Positions 26,062-33,184 of a stretch of DNA of 64,000 nt are shown here, piece by piece (position 1 is the stretch's first letter; the number at the start of each line of letters is the position of its first letter). The notes below the pieces were generated by a model. That model was not told where the DNA came from and made no database searches. It was given only the letters and a program-made list of their open reading frames with translations. The DNA is from Clostridia bacterium (GTDB lineage Bacteria > Bacillota > Clostridia > Oscillospirales > Acutalibacteraceae). Made by a program: the position numbers and the translations under genes. The stretch is from positions 25,568-89,567 of the forward strand of contig JAFTWB010000023.1 of NCBI GenBank assembly GCA_017465505.1, in the 5' to 3' direction.

Positions 26062-26095
26062 ATAATACTATATCACGCATAGTATTATATGTCAA
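26062..26095 (-). promoter_or_regulatory. PadR operon promoter with overlapping palindromic operator
   Basis: Minus strand TTGACA (26090-26095), 17-base spacer, TATAGT (26067-26072). A perfect 10-bp inverted repeat ATAATACTAT / ATAGTATTAT (26079-26088 and 26062-26071, 7-base centre) covers the -10 box and spacer. The ATAC...GTAT pattern resembles known PadR operators. Confidence 0.8.
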
Positions 26096-26231
26096 GTGGT
26101 ATATGGTAAAATTTTGTTAAAGATAATTTTTAACTATTGCTTTACAAAAATATACCTAGTTTATGTTTATATATTTACATTTCATATAATCCGTGCTAAG
26201 ATGTTCAAAAATTATAAAGAAGGTAATGAAA

Positions 26232-26468
26232 ATGAACAGAATTGATGTTAACGAAAAAAAGCTTGGTATATTGCTTTACATAGTCAGTGCCATAGTATAT
26301 TGCGGCACATATTTTGGCATTTACAAGCTGATTTGCGACAATCTTCTCAACCTTTCAATAGGTTTGCTCAACATTATTGATTTGATTGTTATATTTGTGT
26401 TTGTTCTTTCGGTTGTCCCCTGTTGCTTTCTGCTGAAAAAGCTGATTGTTAAGTTTCTGGAAAAATAA
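26232..26468 (+). CDS. Small two-helix membrane protein
   Basis: 78 residues from the ATG (MNRIDVNEKK) best spaced from the AGAAGG site; a longer frame starts 13 codons earlier. Two hydrophobic segments (about 11-30 and 43-67) with short charged ends. No recognisable family. It has its own terminator and lies between the PadR operon and queH. Confidence 0.6.
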   Translation: MNRIDVNEKKLGILLYIVSAIVYCGTYFGIYKLICDNLLNLSIGLLNIIDLIVIFVFVLSVVPCCFLLKKLIVKFLEK

Positions 26469-26473
26469 GAAAA

Positions 26474-26518
26474 GCCTTACTTGGTTCACATTTAAAAATC
26501 CAAGTAAGGCTTCTTTTT
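26474..26518 (+). terminator. Terminator of the small membrane protein gene
   Basis: 11-bp hairpin GCCTTACTTGG / CCAAGTAAGGC followed by TTCTTTTTTT; it abuts the convergent queH stop codon. Confidence 0.85.
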
Positions 26519-27133
26519 TTATCTCTTTGAATATATACAACCGCAAAAATTCTGGCGGTAGAGGTTATGCTCTTTCGAAAGCTCTATGGAGCGTAGGTAG
26601 CCGCCTTTTTTCTTAAAGTCGGTGCACAGGTATGGGGTATTGAGCTCTTTCGATAAGCTCTCCCCTATTTTATTTATTGCCTCTGCGTTTTTAAGAGGGC
26701 TGAGAGTAAGAGTACTGGCAAAGTAGTCCGCTCCCTTTTCCTTTGCAAGCTTGGCGGTGTATCGCAGTCGCTGTGCGTAGCACTTTATACATCTTGCTCC
26801 TCGCTCGGGTGCGTCTTCAAGGCCTTTTGCCAAATCAAAAAAACTCTCGGGGTTATACTCACCCTCGATTATGCTTACGGGATATTTAAAATCCATCTCT
26901 GAGATAAGGCGTTTTTCTTCGCTCAATCTGTAGGTGTACTCTTCCTCTTCTGTGATATTGGGGTTATAAAACACCACAGTAATCCTAAAATACTGACTCA
27001 GATATTCCAAGGCGTAGCTTGAACAAGGAGCACAGCAGGCGTGAAGAAACAAGGTGGGGACTTTGCCCTCTCGCTGATTCTTCTCAATAAGTGCGTCCAG
27101 CTCACGTTGAAAGTTTCGTTTATTCTCAGACAT
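26519..27133 (-). CDS. queH: Epoxyqueuosine reductase QueH
   Basis: 204 residues. HACCAPCSS (His31, Cys33, Cys34, Cys37), ARCIKCY and the C-terminal FCGCIYS are the cysteine motifs of the QueH (DUF208) family, which reduces epoxyqueuosine in tRNA to queuosine by means of an iron-sulfur cluster. Overlaps the upstream HAD phosphatase gene by 8 bases, so expression is coupled. Confidence 0.93.
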   Translation of the reverse strand: MSENKRNFQRELDALIEKNQREGKVPTLFLHACCAPCSSYALEYLSQYFRITVVFYNPNITEEEEYTYRLSEEKRLISEMDFKYPVSIIEGEYNPESFFDLAKGLEDAPERGARCIKCYAQRLRYTAKLAKEKGADYFASTLTLSPLKNAEAINKIGESLSKELNTPYLCTDFKKKGGYLRSIELSKEHNLYRQNFCGCIYSKR

Positions 27134-27773
27134 AATTTAAAATCTCTTCCGGGGTGGACACGATAATCTCCGCCCCTGCATTTCTTATGGTTTCTTCATT
27201 TCTGTAGCCCCAGTTTACCGCCACAAGGTCAACTCCTGCATTCTTTGCGGTTTTCACGTCAACCTCACTGTCGCCGATATAGAGGCAATCTTCCTTTTCT
27301 ACACTAAGCTCTTCCAGCAAAAGCTGAAAGCTCTGAGGATTGGGCTTACGGGCCACCCCTTCTTTCTGACCGAAATAAAGGTCAAAACAGTGATTGGGAA
27401 AGGCTTTTTTGAGGATATCATTTACATAAATATGTGCCTTATTTGTAAGGACTGCGGTTTTTATATTTTTATCTCTGAGAGCTTTGAGAAGCTCTGCAAT
27501 TCCCTTATAAGGTACAGTGTTATCATTTGAGTGAGCGTTATAATGCTCATCGAAAGCTTTGCGGACTTTGAGATAAAGTTCATCATTTCCGCCTTCTTCT
27601 CCCATACTGCGGCGGACTAAATCTTCCATACCGTTACCCACAAAGGTGTAATAATCGCTCATAGGGTGAAGAGGAAGGTTGAATTTTTCGAGAGCAAAAT
27701 TCACGGCGTTTCCAAGGTCGAAGATAGAATCAACCAACGTGCCGTCAAGGTCAAAAACAACTAATTTTTTCAT
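27126..27773 (-). CDS. HAD family phosphatase (phosphoglycolate phosphatase/PpaX-like)
   Basis: 215 residues from the ATG (MKKLVVFDLDGTLVDS); the open frame begins 2 codons earlier at TTG. Motif I DLDGTLVDS, motif II AVLTNK, motif IV YIGDSEVDV, with a C1 alpha-helical cap. Typical of Gph/PpaX enzymes that hydrolyse phosphoglycolate or pyrophosphate. Middle gene of cyclase-HAD-queH. Confidence 0.9.
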   Translation of the reverse strand: MKKLVVFDLDGTLVDSIFDLGNAVNFALEKFNLPLHPMSDYYTFVGNGMEDLVRRSMGEEGGNDELYLKVRKAFDEHYNAHSNDNTVPYKGIAELLKALRDKNIKTAVLTNKAHIYVNDILKKAFPNHCFDLYFGQKEGVARKPNPQSFQLLLEELSVEKEDCLYIGDSEVDVKTAKNAGVDLVAVNWGYRNEETIRNAGAEIIVSTPEEILNYV

Positions 27774-27788
27774 AGACAAATCCTTAAA

Positions 27789-28379
27789 TTAAATTCCTTT
27801 TTCCTGCTCCATAAGGACAGCTCGGCAGGGTGCGGCCTCTGCCCCTGACACCTTTATGGGAAAAGCACAGAGGGTGTACTCACCGTCACGGATACCTGTA
27901 AGGTTAAGACCCTCTAAAACTGCAATATTTGCACGGGCAAATTCAAGGTGGGTGCGGTACTCGTCAAAACCTGTGGAAACAGAAACTCCGTCAGTACCGA
28001 TAAGCTGAATGTTGCTGTCGGCAAGAACAACTGCGGCACTGTAAGAGAGATATGCTTCACCCTCACCGTGAAGCAGAAGTCGGCGTTTGCAGTAAGGCAG
28101 GAGTCGCTCCATATCCTCGCCTGTAAGTATGCCTTTTATGGTGACAACTGTGCATTTACCGTAGAAAACGGAAAGCTTCATATCTGAAATCTTTGCTCCG
28201 TCCTCGTCAAAGTGGAATGGAGAATCAACGTGAGTGCCTGTGTGCATACAGGTGCTTAAAACCGAGAGGTTATAATCATCCCCTGCCTCAGTGCTTTTTA
28301 TGTATTCAAGCGTGGGCTTTGGGTCGCCTTCGTAAACCTGTGCGGTTAGAATATCTGTTGAAATATCGTATAAAAGCAT
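27789..28379 (-). CDS. Cyclase family protein (kynurenine formamidase-like metallohydrolase)
   Basis: 196 residues from the ATG after AAGGAG. The metal-binding signature HTGTHVDSPFHF (His46, His50, Asp52, His56) defines the putative cyclase family PF04199, whose characterised members hydrolyse N-formylkynurenine or isatin. Without tryptophan-catabolic neighbours the substrate is open. Likely first gene of a three-gene operon with the HAD phosphatase and queH. Confidence 0.88.
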   Translation of the reverse strand: MLLYDISTDILTAQVYEGDPKPTLEYIKSTEAGDDYNLSVLSTCMHTGTHVDSPFHFDEDGAKISDMKLSVFYGKCTVVTIKGILTGEDMERLLPYCKRRLLLHGEGEAYLSYSAAVVLADSNIQLIGTDGVSVSTGFDEYRTHLEFARANIAVLEGLNLTGIRDGEYTLCAFPIKVSGAEAAPCRAVLMEQEKGI

Positions 28380-28466
28380 AGTATCCACTCCTTATAAAGA
28401 TATTATACCACGAAAAGCAAAAAGGGCAACAGGAGAATTTAAGCAAAAAAAGAAGTTGACCCGAAG

Positions 28467-28502
28467 GGAGATACTTCGTAAGGAAGTAGTCTCCGTTTTT
28501 TA
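28467..28502 (+). terminator. Orphan plus-strand terminator-like hairpin
   Basis: GGAGATACTTC-gtaag-GAAGTAGTCTCC (one bulged base) followed by GTTTTTT. No plus-strand gene lies before it, so it may end a small RNA or antisense transcript, or be a relic. Confidence 0.5.
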
Positions 28503-28517
28503 TTGAAAGAAAAATGA

Positions 28518-28538
28518 CACTTTCACTAACTGAAAGTG
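28518..28538 (-). terminator. Terminator-like hairpin left of the CBM26 gene
   Basis: Minus-strand CACTTTCA-gttag-TGAAAGTG followed by TCATTTTTCTTT. It may be the final terminator of the dockerin/CBM26 gene, which ends 300 bases upstream of it in transcript sense. Confidence 0.6.
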
Positions 28539-28599
28539 CCATAGCGGGTTACATACTTGGAGAAAGGGATACTTGCCGAAAATAAAGAATATCTCTCTC

Positions 28600-28790
28600 A
28601 GCAGATAAAGTGATATTGCAAACTATCGTTTGCAGTGATATTTTTGCCTTGCGGTAAAAGTGATATGAAAGCCTTGCATTTTTCGTGATATTATATTCGC
28701 CCTCAAAACTGTCTGCAGGACAATACCACTGTGCCAAGCTAGTATCACTGCGAAGCAATACAACTCGCCGAAAGGCGAATATAACTGAGG
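28600..28790. repeat. Hairpin array with constant gtgatat spacer
   Basis: gtgatat recurs between different palindromes: TGCAAAC-tatc-GTTTGCA, TTTTGCC-ttgc-GGTAAAA, an imperfect AAAGCcttGCATTT, then TATTCGCC...; a further TCGCC-gaaa-GGCGA lies near 28765. The 28389-28837 gap holds only this array and the flanking hairpins (including a GAGGCACACTT/AAGTGTGCCTC stem at 28787-28815); I see no gene there. Confidence 0.75.
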
Positions 28791-28837
28791 CACACTTCAT
28801 AAAGAAGTGTGCCTCAAGGTCAGCCTCTTAAATTTTA

Positions 28838-31522
28838 TCAGCCGTTATATGCAGAAGCGGTTGTGTTCCACTTGCCGCCTGTGGAGCTGGGAGTATAGAG
28901 AATGTCGTTGCCGTACTTAGCAGAATCAATTGTGATATTGTTGGTCTGCTTTGTGTCTTCCCAAGCACCTTCAGCAGTACCCTTGAAAAGACCCTCTGTA
29001 ATATTGGAGTTAATCTCAATAGACCAGATGTCTGTACCTGCAATCTGAGTCATCTTATTCCAGCCGCCGAAGGAGCTGTCATTCCACTGATAGAATGCAA
29101 CATAATCCCACTTTGTCTTGGAGTTATCAAAGTAGATTGTAAGCTTCTTAACCTGAGCTACTTCATCATTCCAAGCACCTGTGCTGCTACCGGAAGTCTG
29201 ATATATTGTCTTTGTACCACGGTTACCAGCGTTCCAGCTGTTCCATACTGCACCACCGGAAGGATTGTGTCTTGTAAACTTAATGTTTGTAACTGTTTCA
29301 GGAACTTCTGCAGTCCAGGAGTAGTTGTCAGACTGAAGTGTCATTTCGTACTCCTTGTTTGTAGCAGTGTCAACAAGGTTTACATATGCGCCAGCGTCAG
29401 CTACCCAACCTGTTTTTGCAGTGTAGAATGTGATTTTAACAGTTTTAACAACGGGAGTTGTAGGCTCTGTTGCAGAGGCGGTTGTTGTGGGCTCTGTCTC
29501 CTTGGAAACAGTAGTTGTTTCCTTCTCGGTTACAGTTGTGTCCTCTTCGTCGCCCTCTGTGTACTCGTAGGTTTCATAGCCCCAGTACTTCTCGCCAAGC
29601 TCTGTAAGATAGAAGCCTGTGCCGTTTTCAAACTCGGAGCTTGCGATGTTGTCTGTGCGGTGGTTCTCTGCAGTGTTGCCGTCACAGAACTTGATGTAGT
29701 CGATATCAGCAGGAACTTCTGCACTGTAAATCTTCTGACCGTAGCTGTTTGTTCTTACTTCGGTCATTTTAACGCCGGGATAATCACCTAAAGGCTTGCC
29801 TGTTGCCTCTTCACCAGCAACACCGTAGAAGCCGTAGATGTAAGCAGCCGCCCAACCCTTATTGTTTGTGAAGTAAACTGTGATTGTATCCTTATCGGCT
29901 ACTGTTGTGTCCTTAGCTGCTGTTGTATCCTTAGCAGTTGTAGTTGTTTTCTCGGTAGCTGTTGTGTCCTGAGCGTCATCCTCAAACTCGTAGGTCTTGT
30001 AACCCCAGTACTTCTCACCCTTCTCTGTAAGGTAGAAGCCTGTGCCGTCTTCAAACTCGGAGTTTTGGATATTGTCTGTGCGGTGGTTCTCTGCAGTGTT
30101 GCCGTCACAGAACTTGATGTAGTCGATATCAGCAGGAACTTCTGCACTGTAAATCTTCTGACCGTAGCTGTTTGTCTTTACTTCGGTCATCTTTGTGCCG
30201 GGATAATCACCTAAAGGCTTGCCTGTTGCCTCTTCACCAGCAACACCGTAGAAGCCGTAGATGTAAGCAGCCGCCCAGCCCTTGTTGTTTGTGAAGTAAA
30301 CTGTGATTTTGCCGTCGTCAGCTACTGTTGTGTTATCCTCAACAGTTGTTGTGCCTTCCTGAGCAGAAGTTGTTGTTTCTGTTTCGGGCTTGTAGTTGTA
30401 TGTAGTGTAATTGAACTGATTTGCTTTGCTGGTTTCATCACCTGCTGTGTAGCAAGCACCATCAGAAATTGCAGTTGAGGGAACATTTGTTGTGCGGCGG
30501 TTGGGTGAAGAACCTGTACCGTCAGTAAACTTGATGTAGTTAATGGTTTCGGGTGCTTCGTAGGAATAGATATCAACGCCGTTTTCGTCTGTTTCAACAA
30601 ATGTCATAGCTAAACCGGGATAAACAGCGGGCCACTCAACGTCAGCGGTTTCACCCTCTACACCGTAGAAACCGTAGATGTAAGCGTCAGCCCAACCAGC
30701 AGGCTTAGCAAAGTAAACTGTAATCATACCGTCATCCTCAGTTGTGGGCTGAGTTGCGGGTGCTGAAGTTGTGGGAGCTTCTGTGGGCTTAACAGTTGTG
30801 GGAGCCTCTGTGGGCTTAACAGTTGTAGGAGCCTCTGTAGGCTTAGCTTCTGTGGGTTTAACAGTTGTAGGTGCCTCTGTGGGCTTAGCTGTTGTGGGAG
30901 CCTCAGTAGGCTTAGCTGCAGTTGTAGGAGCCTCTGTGGGGTCAGTTGCCTCAGTGGGCTTGGGAGCTTCTGTGGGCTCTACTGTTGTGGGAGCTTCTGT
31001 AGGCTCAGCTGTTGTGGGAATTACAATAACAGGAACTTTAGAAGTAGCAGGCTCTGACTTGTCAACAGTTGCCACTGTAGGAACAACAACTGTGGGAGCA
31101 GCAGTTGTTACTTCTTCTGTAGCAGTTGTTTCTGCTGTGGGGAAGTAAACGAGGCAGTTAATAGGCATATCAACTGCAATCTTTGCAACCCATTTCTGAA
31201 TGGCTGTTGCGTCCTTAACGTTAACCTTATCGTTGAGGTCAACATCAGCAAGAACTGTAGCGGTTTCATCAAGGGTGATAATTTTAGCTGCAGATTTCTG
31301 AATCTGTGTAGCGTCCTTAACGTTAACCTTGCCGTTTGCGTCAACGTCACCCATAAGACCGTAAGTTTCGCCGTCAACACTGCTTGCGTCGTTGCCTTCT
31401 ACGCCGTTAATAACTGCACCCTCGGGAAGAGCAGCACTGGCGCTGAACATACCGATTGTGCACATAGAAAGAACCATCATAACTGCAAGAAGCATTGAGA
31501 TAAGTTTTCTTGTCTTTTGCAT
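28838..31522 (-). CDS. Secreted dockerin protein with five starch-binding (CBM26-like) modules
   Basis: 894 residues from the ATG after GGAGG (MQKTRKLISML); an open frame upstream is not coding. Signal peptide to about residue 30; N-terminal dockerin 56-116 with two complete calcium loops (DVDANGKVNVKDATQIQK, DVDLNDKVNVKDATAIQK); a Thr/Pro/Glu linker 130-262 made of EAPTTVKPT-like repeats; modules at 265-378, 404-513, 545-653, 694-786 and 791-894, each opening with a beta strand of the ITVYF type and an aromatic GW. No catalytic domain is seen, so it is a non-catalytic starch adhesion subunit of a cohesin-dockerin complex by inference. Modules 2 and 3 are nearly identical. Confidence 0.92.
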   Translation of the reverse strand: MQKTRKLISMLLAVMMVLSMCTIGMFSASAALPEGAVINGVEGNDASSVDGETYGLMGDVDANGKVNVKDATQIQKSAAKIITLDETATVLADVDLNDKVNVKDATAIQKWVAKIAVDMPINCLVYFPTAETTATEEVTTAAPTVVVPTVATVDKSEPATSKVPVIVIPTTAEPTEAPTTVEPTEAPKPTEATDPTEAPTTAAKPTEAPTTAKPTEAPTTVKPTEAKPTEAPTTVKPTEAPTTVKPTEAPTTSAPATQPTTEDDGMITVYFAKPAGWADAYIYGFYGVEGETADVEWPAVYPGLAMTFVETDENGVDIYSYEAPETINYIKFTDGTGSSPNRRTTNVPSTAISDGACYTAGDETSKANQFNYTTYNYKPETETTTSAQEGTTTVEDNTTVADDGKITVYFTNNKGWAAAYIYGFYGVAGEEATGKPLGDYPGTKMTEVKTNSYGQKIYSAEVPADIDYIKFCDGNTAENHRTDNIQNSEFEDGTGFYLTEKGEKYWGYKTYEFEDDAQDTTATEKTTTTAKDTTAAKDTTVADKDTITVYFTNNKGWAAAYIYGFYGVAGEEATGKPLGDYPGVKMTEVRTNSYGQKIYSAEVPADIDYIKFCDGNTAENHRTDNIASSEFENGTGFYLTELGEKYWGYETYEYTEGDEEDTTVTEKETTTVSKETEPTTTASATEPTTPVVKTVKITFYTAKTGWVADAGAYVNLVDTATNKEYEMTLQSDNYSWTAEVPETVTNIKFTRHNPSGGAVWNSWNAGNRGTKTIYQTSGSSTGAWNDEVAQVKKLTIYFDNSKTKWDYVAFYQWNDSSFGGWNKMTQIAGTDIWSIEINSNITEGLFKGTAEGAWEDTKQTNNITIDSAKYGNDILYTPSSTGGKWNTTASAYNG
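29564..29890 (-). repeat. Tandem CBM module repeat, copy B
   Basis: DNA of module 3 of the dockerin/CBM26 protein. Offset by 423 bases from copy A and nearly identical at the nucleotide level over long runs, implying recent duplication or gene conversion. Confidence 0.9.
29984..30313 (-). repeat. Tandem CBM module repeat, copy A
   Basis: DNA of module 2 of the same protein, partner of the repeat at 29564-29890. Differences are concentrated near the module ends (NIQNSEFED versus NIASSEFEN). Confidence 0.9.
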
Positions 31523-31776
31523 AAAAAAACCTCCATAAATATTTTTTAGCATAGTTTTGCTATCATATTGATTATAGCTTTTTTTTAGTTTAAAAACAAT
31601 AAAAAACATTGCCAAATATCCCCTGCTTAATCTGGCATTTTGCACAATAAAATCTATATATTTTATAACAATTAGGCTTTTGTAAACGAAGAAATGAAAT
31701 TTGTCGCAAATAAATTGTAACAGACCTGAGAGTTTTCAATAGTATGTAGTGTAAACACGAAAGGAGGAAAATGAAA

Positions 31777-31923
31777 ATGTGTAACGGCTTTTTTGGCAAT
31801 GGTAACTGCTGCTGGATTATCATCCTTCTCATTCTCATCTGCTGCTGCGGCAATGGCAACGGCGGTTGTGGAAACGGTTGCGACAACGGCTGCGGCTCAA
31901 ACAACGGTTGCGGCTGCTGCTAA
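31777..31923 (+). CDS. Cys/Gly/Asn-rich microprotein with one hydrophobic segment
   Basis: 48 residues from the ATG best spaced from a strong AAGGAGG site (another ATG lies 6 bases upstream). Layout: short polar start with CNGFFGNGNCC, a hydrophobic run WIIILLILI (13-21), a CCC triplet, then a Gly-Asn-Cys tail with GCGNGCDNGCG ending in CGCC. Twelve cysteines in 48 residues. The hydrophobic-run plus Gly/Cys tail recalls small sporulation/coat-type proteins such as YjcZ, but that is only resemblance. A strong terminator follows at once, which supports a real gene. Confidence 0.7.
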   Translation: MCNGFFGNGNCCWIIILLILICCCGNGNGGCGNGCDNGCGSNNGCGCC

Positions 31924-31933
31924 GTAACTGAAA

Positions 31934-31966
31934 AAACCACCCGAAAGAATAACTTTCGGGTGGTTT
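31934..31966. terminator. Bidirectional terminator
   Basis: 14-bp perfect hairpin AAACCACCCGAAAG / CTTTCGGGTGGTTT between the microprotein gene (+) and the convergent chromate transporter gene (-). Confidence 0.9.
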
Positions 31967-31971
31967 GACTT

Positions 31972-32562
31972 TTATACAAGTGAAATCCCAAAGCCTTGGG
32001 CAATATAGCCGAGAGCTATGCCTGTAACTGCAGAGATTCCGATTACAAGAATTGGGCTGGTTTTCTTTCTTAAGAGGCAAAGAGTAAGCATACCTGCAAA
32101 AATCACAAAGGCAGATATAAACTCAAAGCTGAAAATGGAGTTAAAGGAAAAGCCCTTGGAGAAGAAAACCTCCATACCGATGGAAACAGTAGCGGCGGCA
32201 ATAAGACCAACGGAAGCAGGACGAAGACCTGTCATTGCACCTGCCACGATTTTGTTGGTTTTGAACTTTTCGTAGCACCTTGCAATAATAAGAATAATGA
32301 TAAAAGAAGGCAGGACAAGTCCCAAAGTGGCACAAACAGAGCCCAGAATTCCGCCTTTTTCTGCACCTACATAGGTGGCAATATTAACCGCAAAAGGCCC
32401 GGGGGTGGACTCGGAAATAGCGATGAAGTTAATGATTTCATCAGGGGTAAAGCCCCATTTGCTCACTGCCTCCTCCTGAATGAAGGGCATCATCGCCGCA
32501 CCTCCGCCGAAGGTGAAGGCTCCAAGCTTTAAGAATGTGAGAAAAAGCTCAAGATAAATCAT
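31972..32562 (-). CDS. Chromate transporter family protein, second subunit
   Basis: 196 residues, a single ChrA-type domain with GAFTFGGGAAMMPFIQEE and ISESTPGPFAVNIATYVG near the N-terminus and five or six membrane segments. Short ChrA proteins occur as pairs that together equal one long-chain ChrA. The start overlaps the upstream chrA-like gene by 4 bases (ATGA). Whether chromate or another oxyanion is the physiological substrate cannot be told. Confidence 0.9.
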   Translation of the reverse strand: MIYLELFLTFLKLGAFTFGGGAAMMPFIQEEAVSKWGFTPDEIINFIAISESTPGPFAVNIATYVGAEKGGILGSVCATLGLVLPSFIIILIIARCYEKFKTNKIVAGAMTGLRPASVGLIAAATVSIGMEVFFSKGFSFNSIFSFEFISAFVIFAGMLTLCLLRKKTSPILVIGISAVTGIALGYIAQGFGISLV

Positions 32563-33125
32563 TTCTTCTCACCTGCCTTTTTGGAAATAAAGTATGCGGC
32601 AATTCCCAGAGCAGCGGCTGAAAGCACAATGATAACAACGTCCAGCTTGAAAATGCAAACTGCAATAAATGCAAGAATCATCATAATATAGGCAAATATG
32701 TTTTTCTTTACCTGTTTGAAAAGGCTGACAAAGGATTTTGCAATAAGGGCAAGCACCCCTGCTCTTATACCCCACAGTGCATAGGCTACGGGTTTGAACT
32801 CAATTACCTTGTCAAGACAGAAGGAAAGAATCAGAATAATAAGAAAAGAAGGAAGCACAACGCCCAAGGTAGCACAGACAGAGCCCAAAAAGCCTGCTGT
32901 TTTGTAGCCGATAAAGGTGGCAGCGTTAATGGCAATAGGCCCGGGGGTGGACTCGGAAATAGTCACAATATCCAGAAGGTCTTCTTTGTCAATCCAGTGG
33001 TGCTTTTCGTGGGTTTCTCGCTCCATAAAAGGAATCATTGCAAGACCACCGCCAAAGGTCAGTGCTCCGATTTTGAAAAATGTCAGGAATAAGAGCAAAC
33101 AATTCTTTATTTTTTGTTTTTTCAT
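32559..33125 (-). CDS. Chromate transporter family protein, first subunit
   Basis: 188 residues with GALTFGGGLAMIPFMERE and ISESTPGPIAINAATFIGY, homologous to its partner gene over the whole length. The pair probably forms a heterodimer with opposite topologies, as known for short-chain ChrA pairs. First gene of a two-gene operon. Confidence 0.9.
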   Translation of the reverse strand: MKKQKIKNCLLLFLTFFKIGALTFGGGLAMIPFMERETHEKHHWIDKEDLLDIVTISESTPGPIAINAATFIGYKTAGFLGSVCATLGVVLPSFLIILILSFCLDKVIEFKPVAYALWGIRAGVLALIAKSFVSLFKQVKKNIFAYIMMILAFIAVCIFKLDVVIIVLSAAALGIAAYFISKKAGEKK

Positions 33126-33145
33126 AAGGTCACCGTTTCGTTAAA

Positions 33146-33170
33146 AAAGGGTCTGTAAAACAGACCCTTT
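33146..33170 (-). terminator. Terminator of the ilvE-to-acyl-CoA-synthetase operon
   Basis: 10-bp hairpin AAAGGGTCTG / CAGACCCTTT followed on the minus strand by TTTTTT, 15 bases after the synthetase stop codon. Confidence 0.85.
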
Positions 33171-33184
33171 AGTTTTATTATTTA

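Noticed and set aside
28549-28800. 83-codon minus-strand frame
   Set aside because: It runs straight across the palindrome array and has no ribosome site; the peptide has no recognisable feature.
30771-31148. Plus-strand frame encoding GASVGLTVV-type repeats
   Set aside because: It is the antisense of the Thr/Pro/Glu-rich linker of the dockerin protein; the repetitive coding strand creates the open frame.
31523-31645. 41-codon extension of the CBM26 dockerin protein
   Set aside because: A typical signal peptide and GGAGG site define the start at 31522; the extension is AT-rich promoter DNA.
31972-33125. Evidence for a metal-resistance island from the chromate transporter pair
   Set aside because: ChrA-type pairs are common in Clostridia as core genes, and there are no other resistance or mobility genes next to them.
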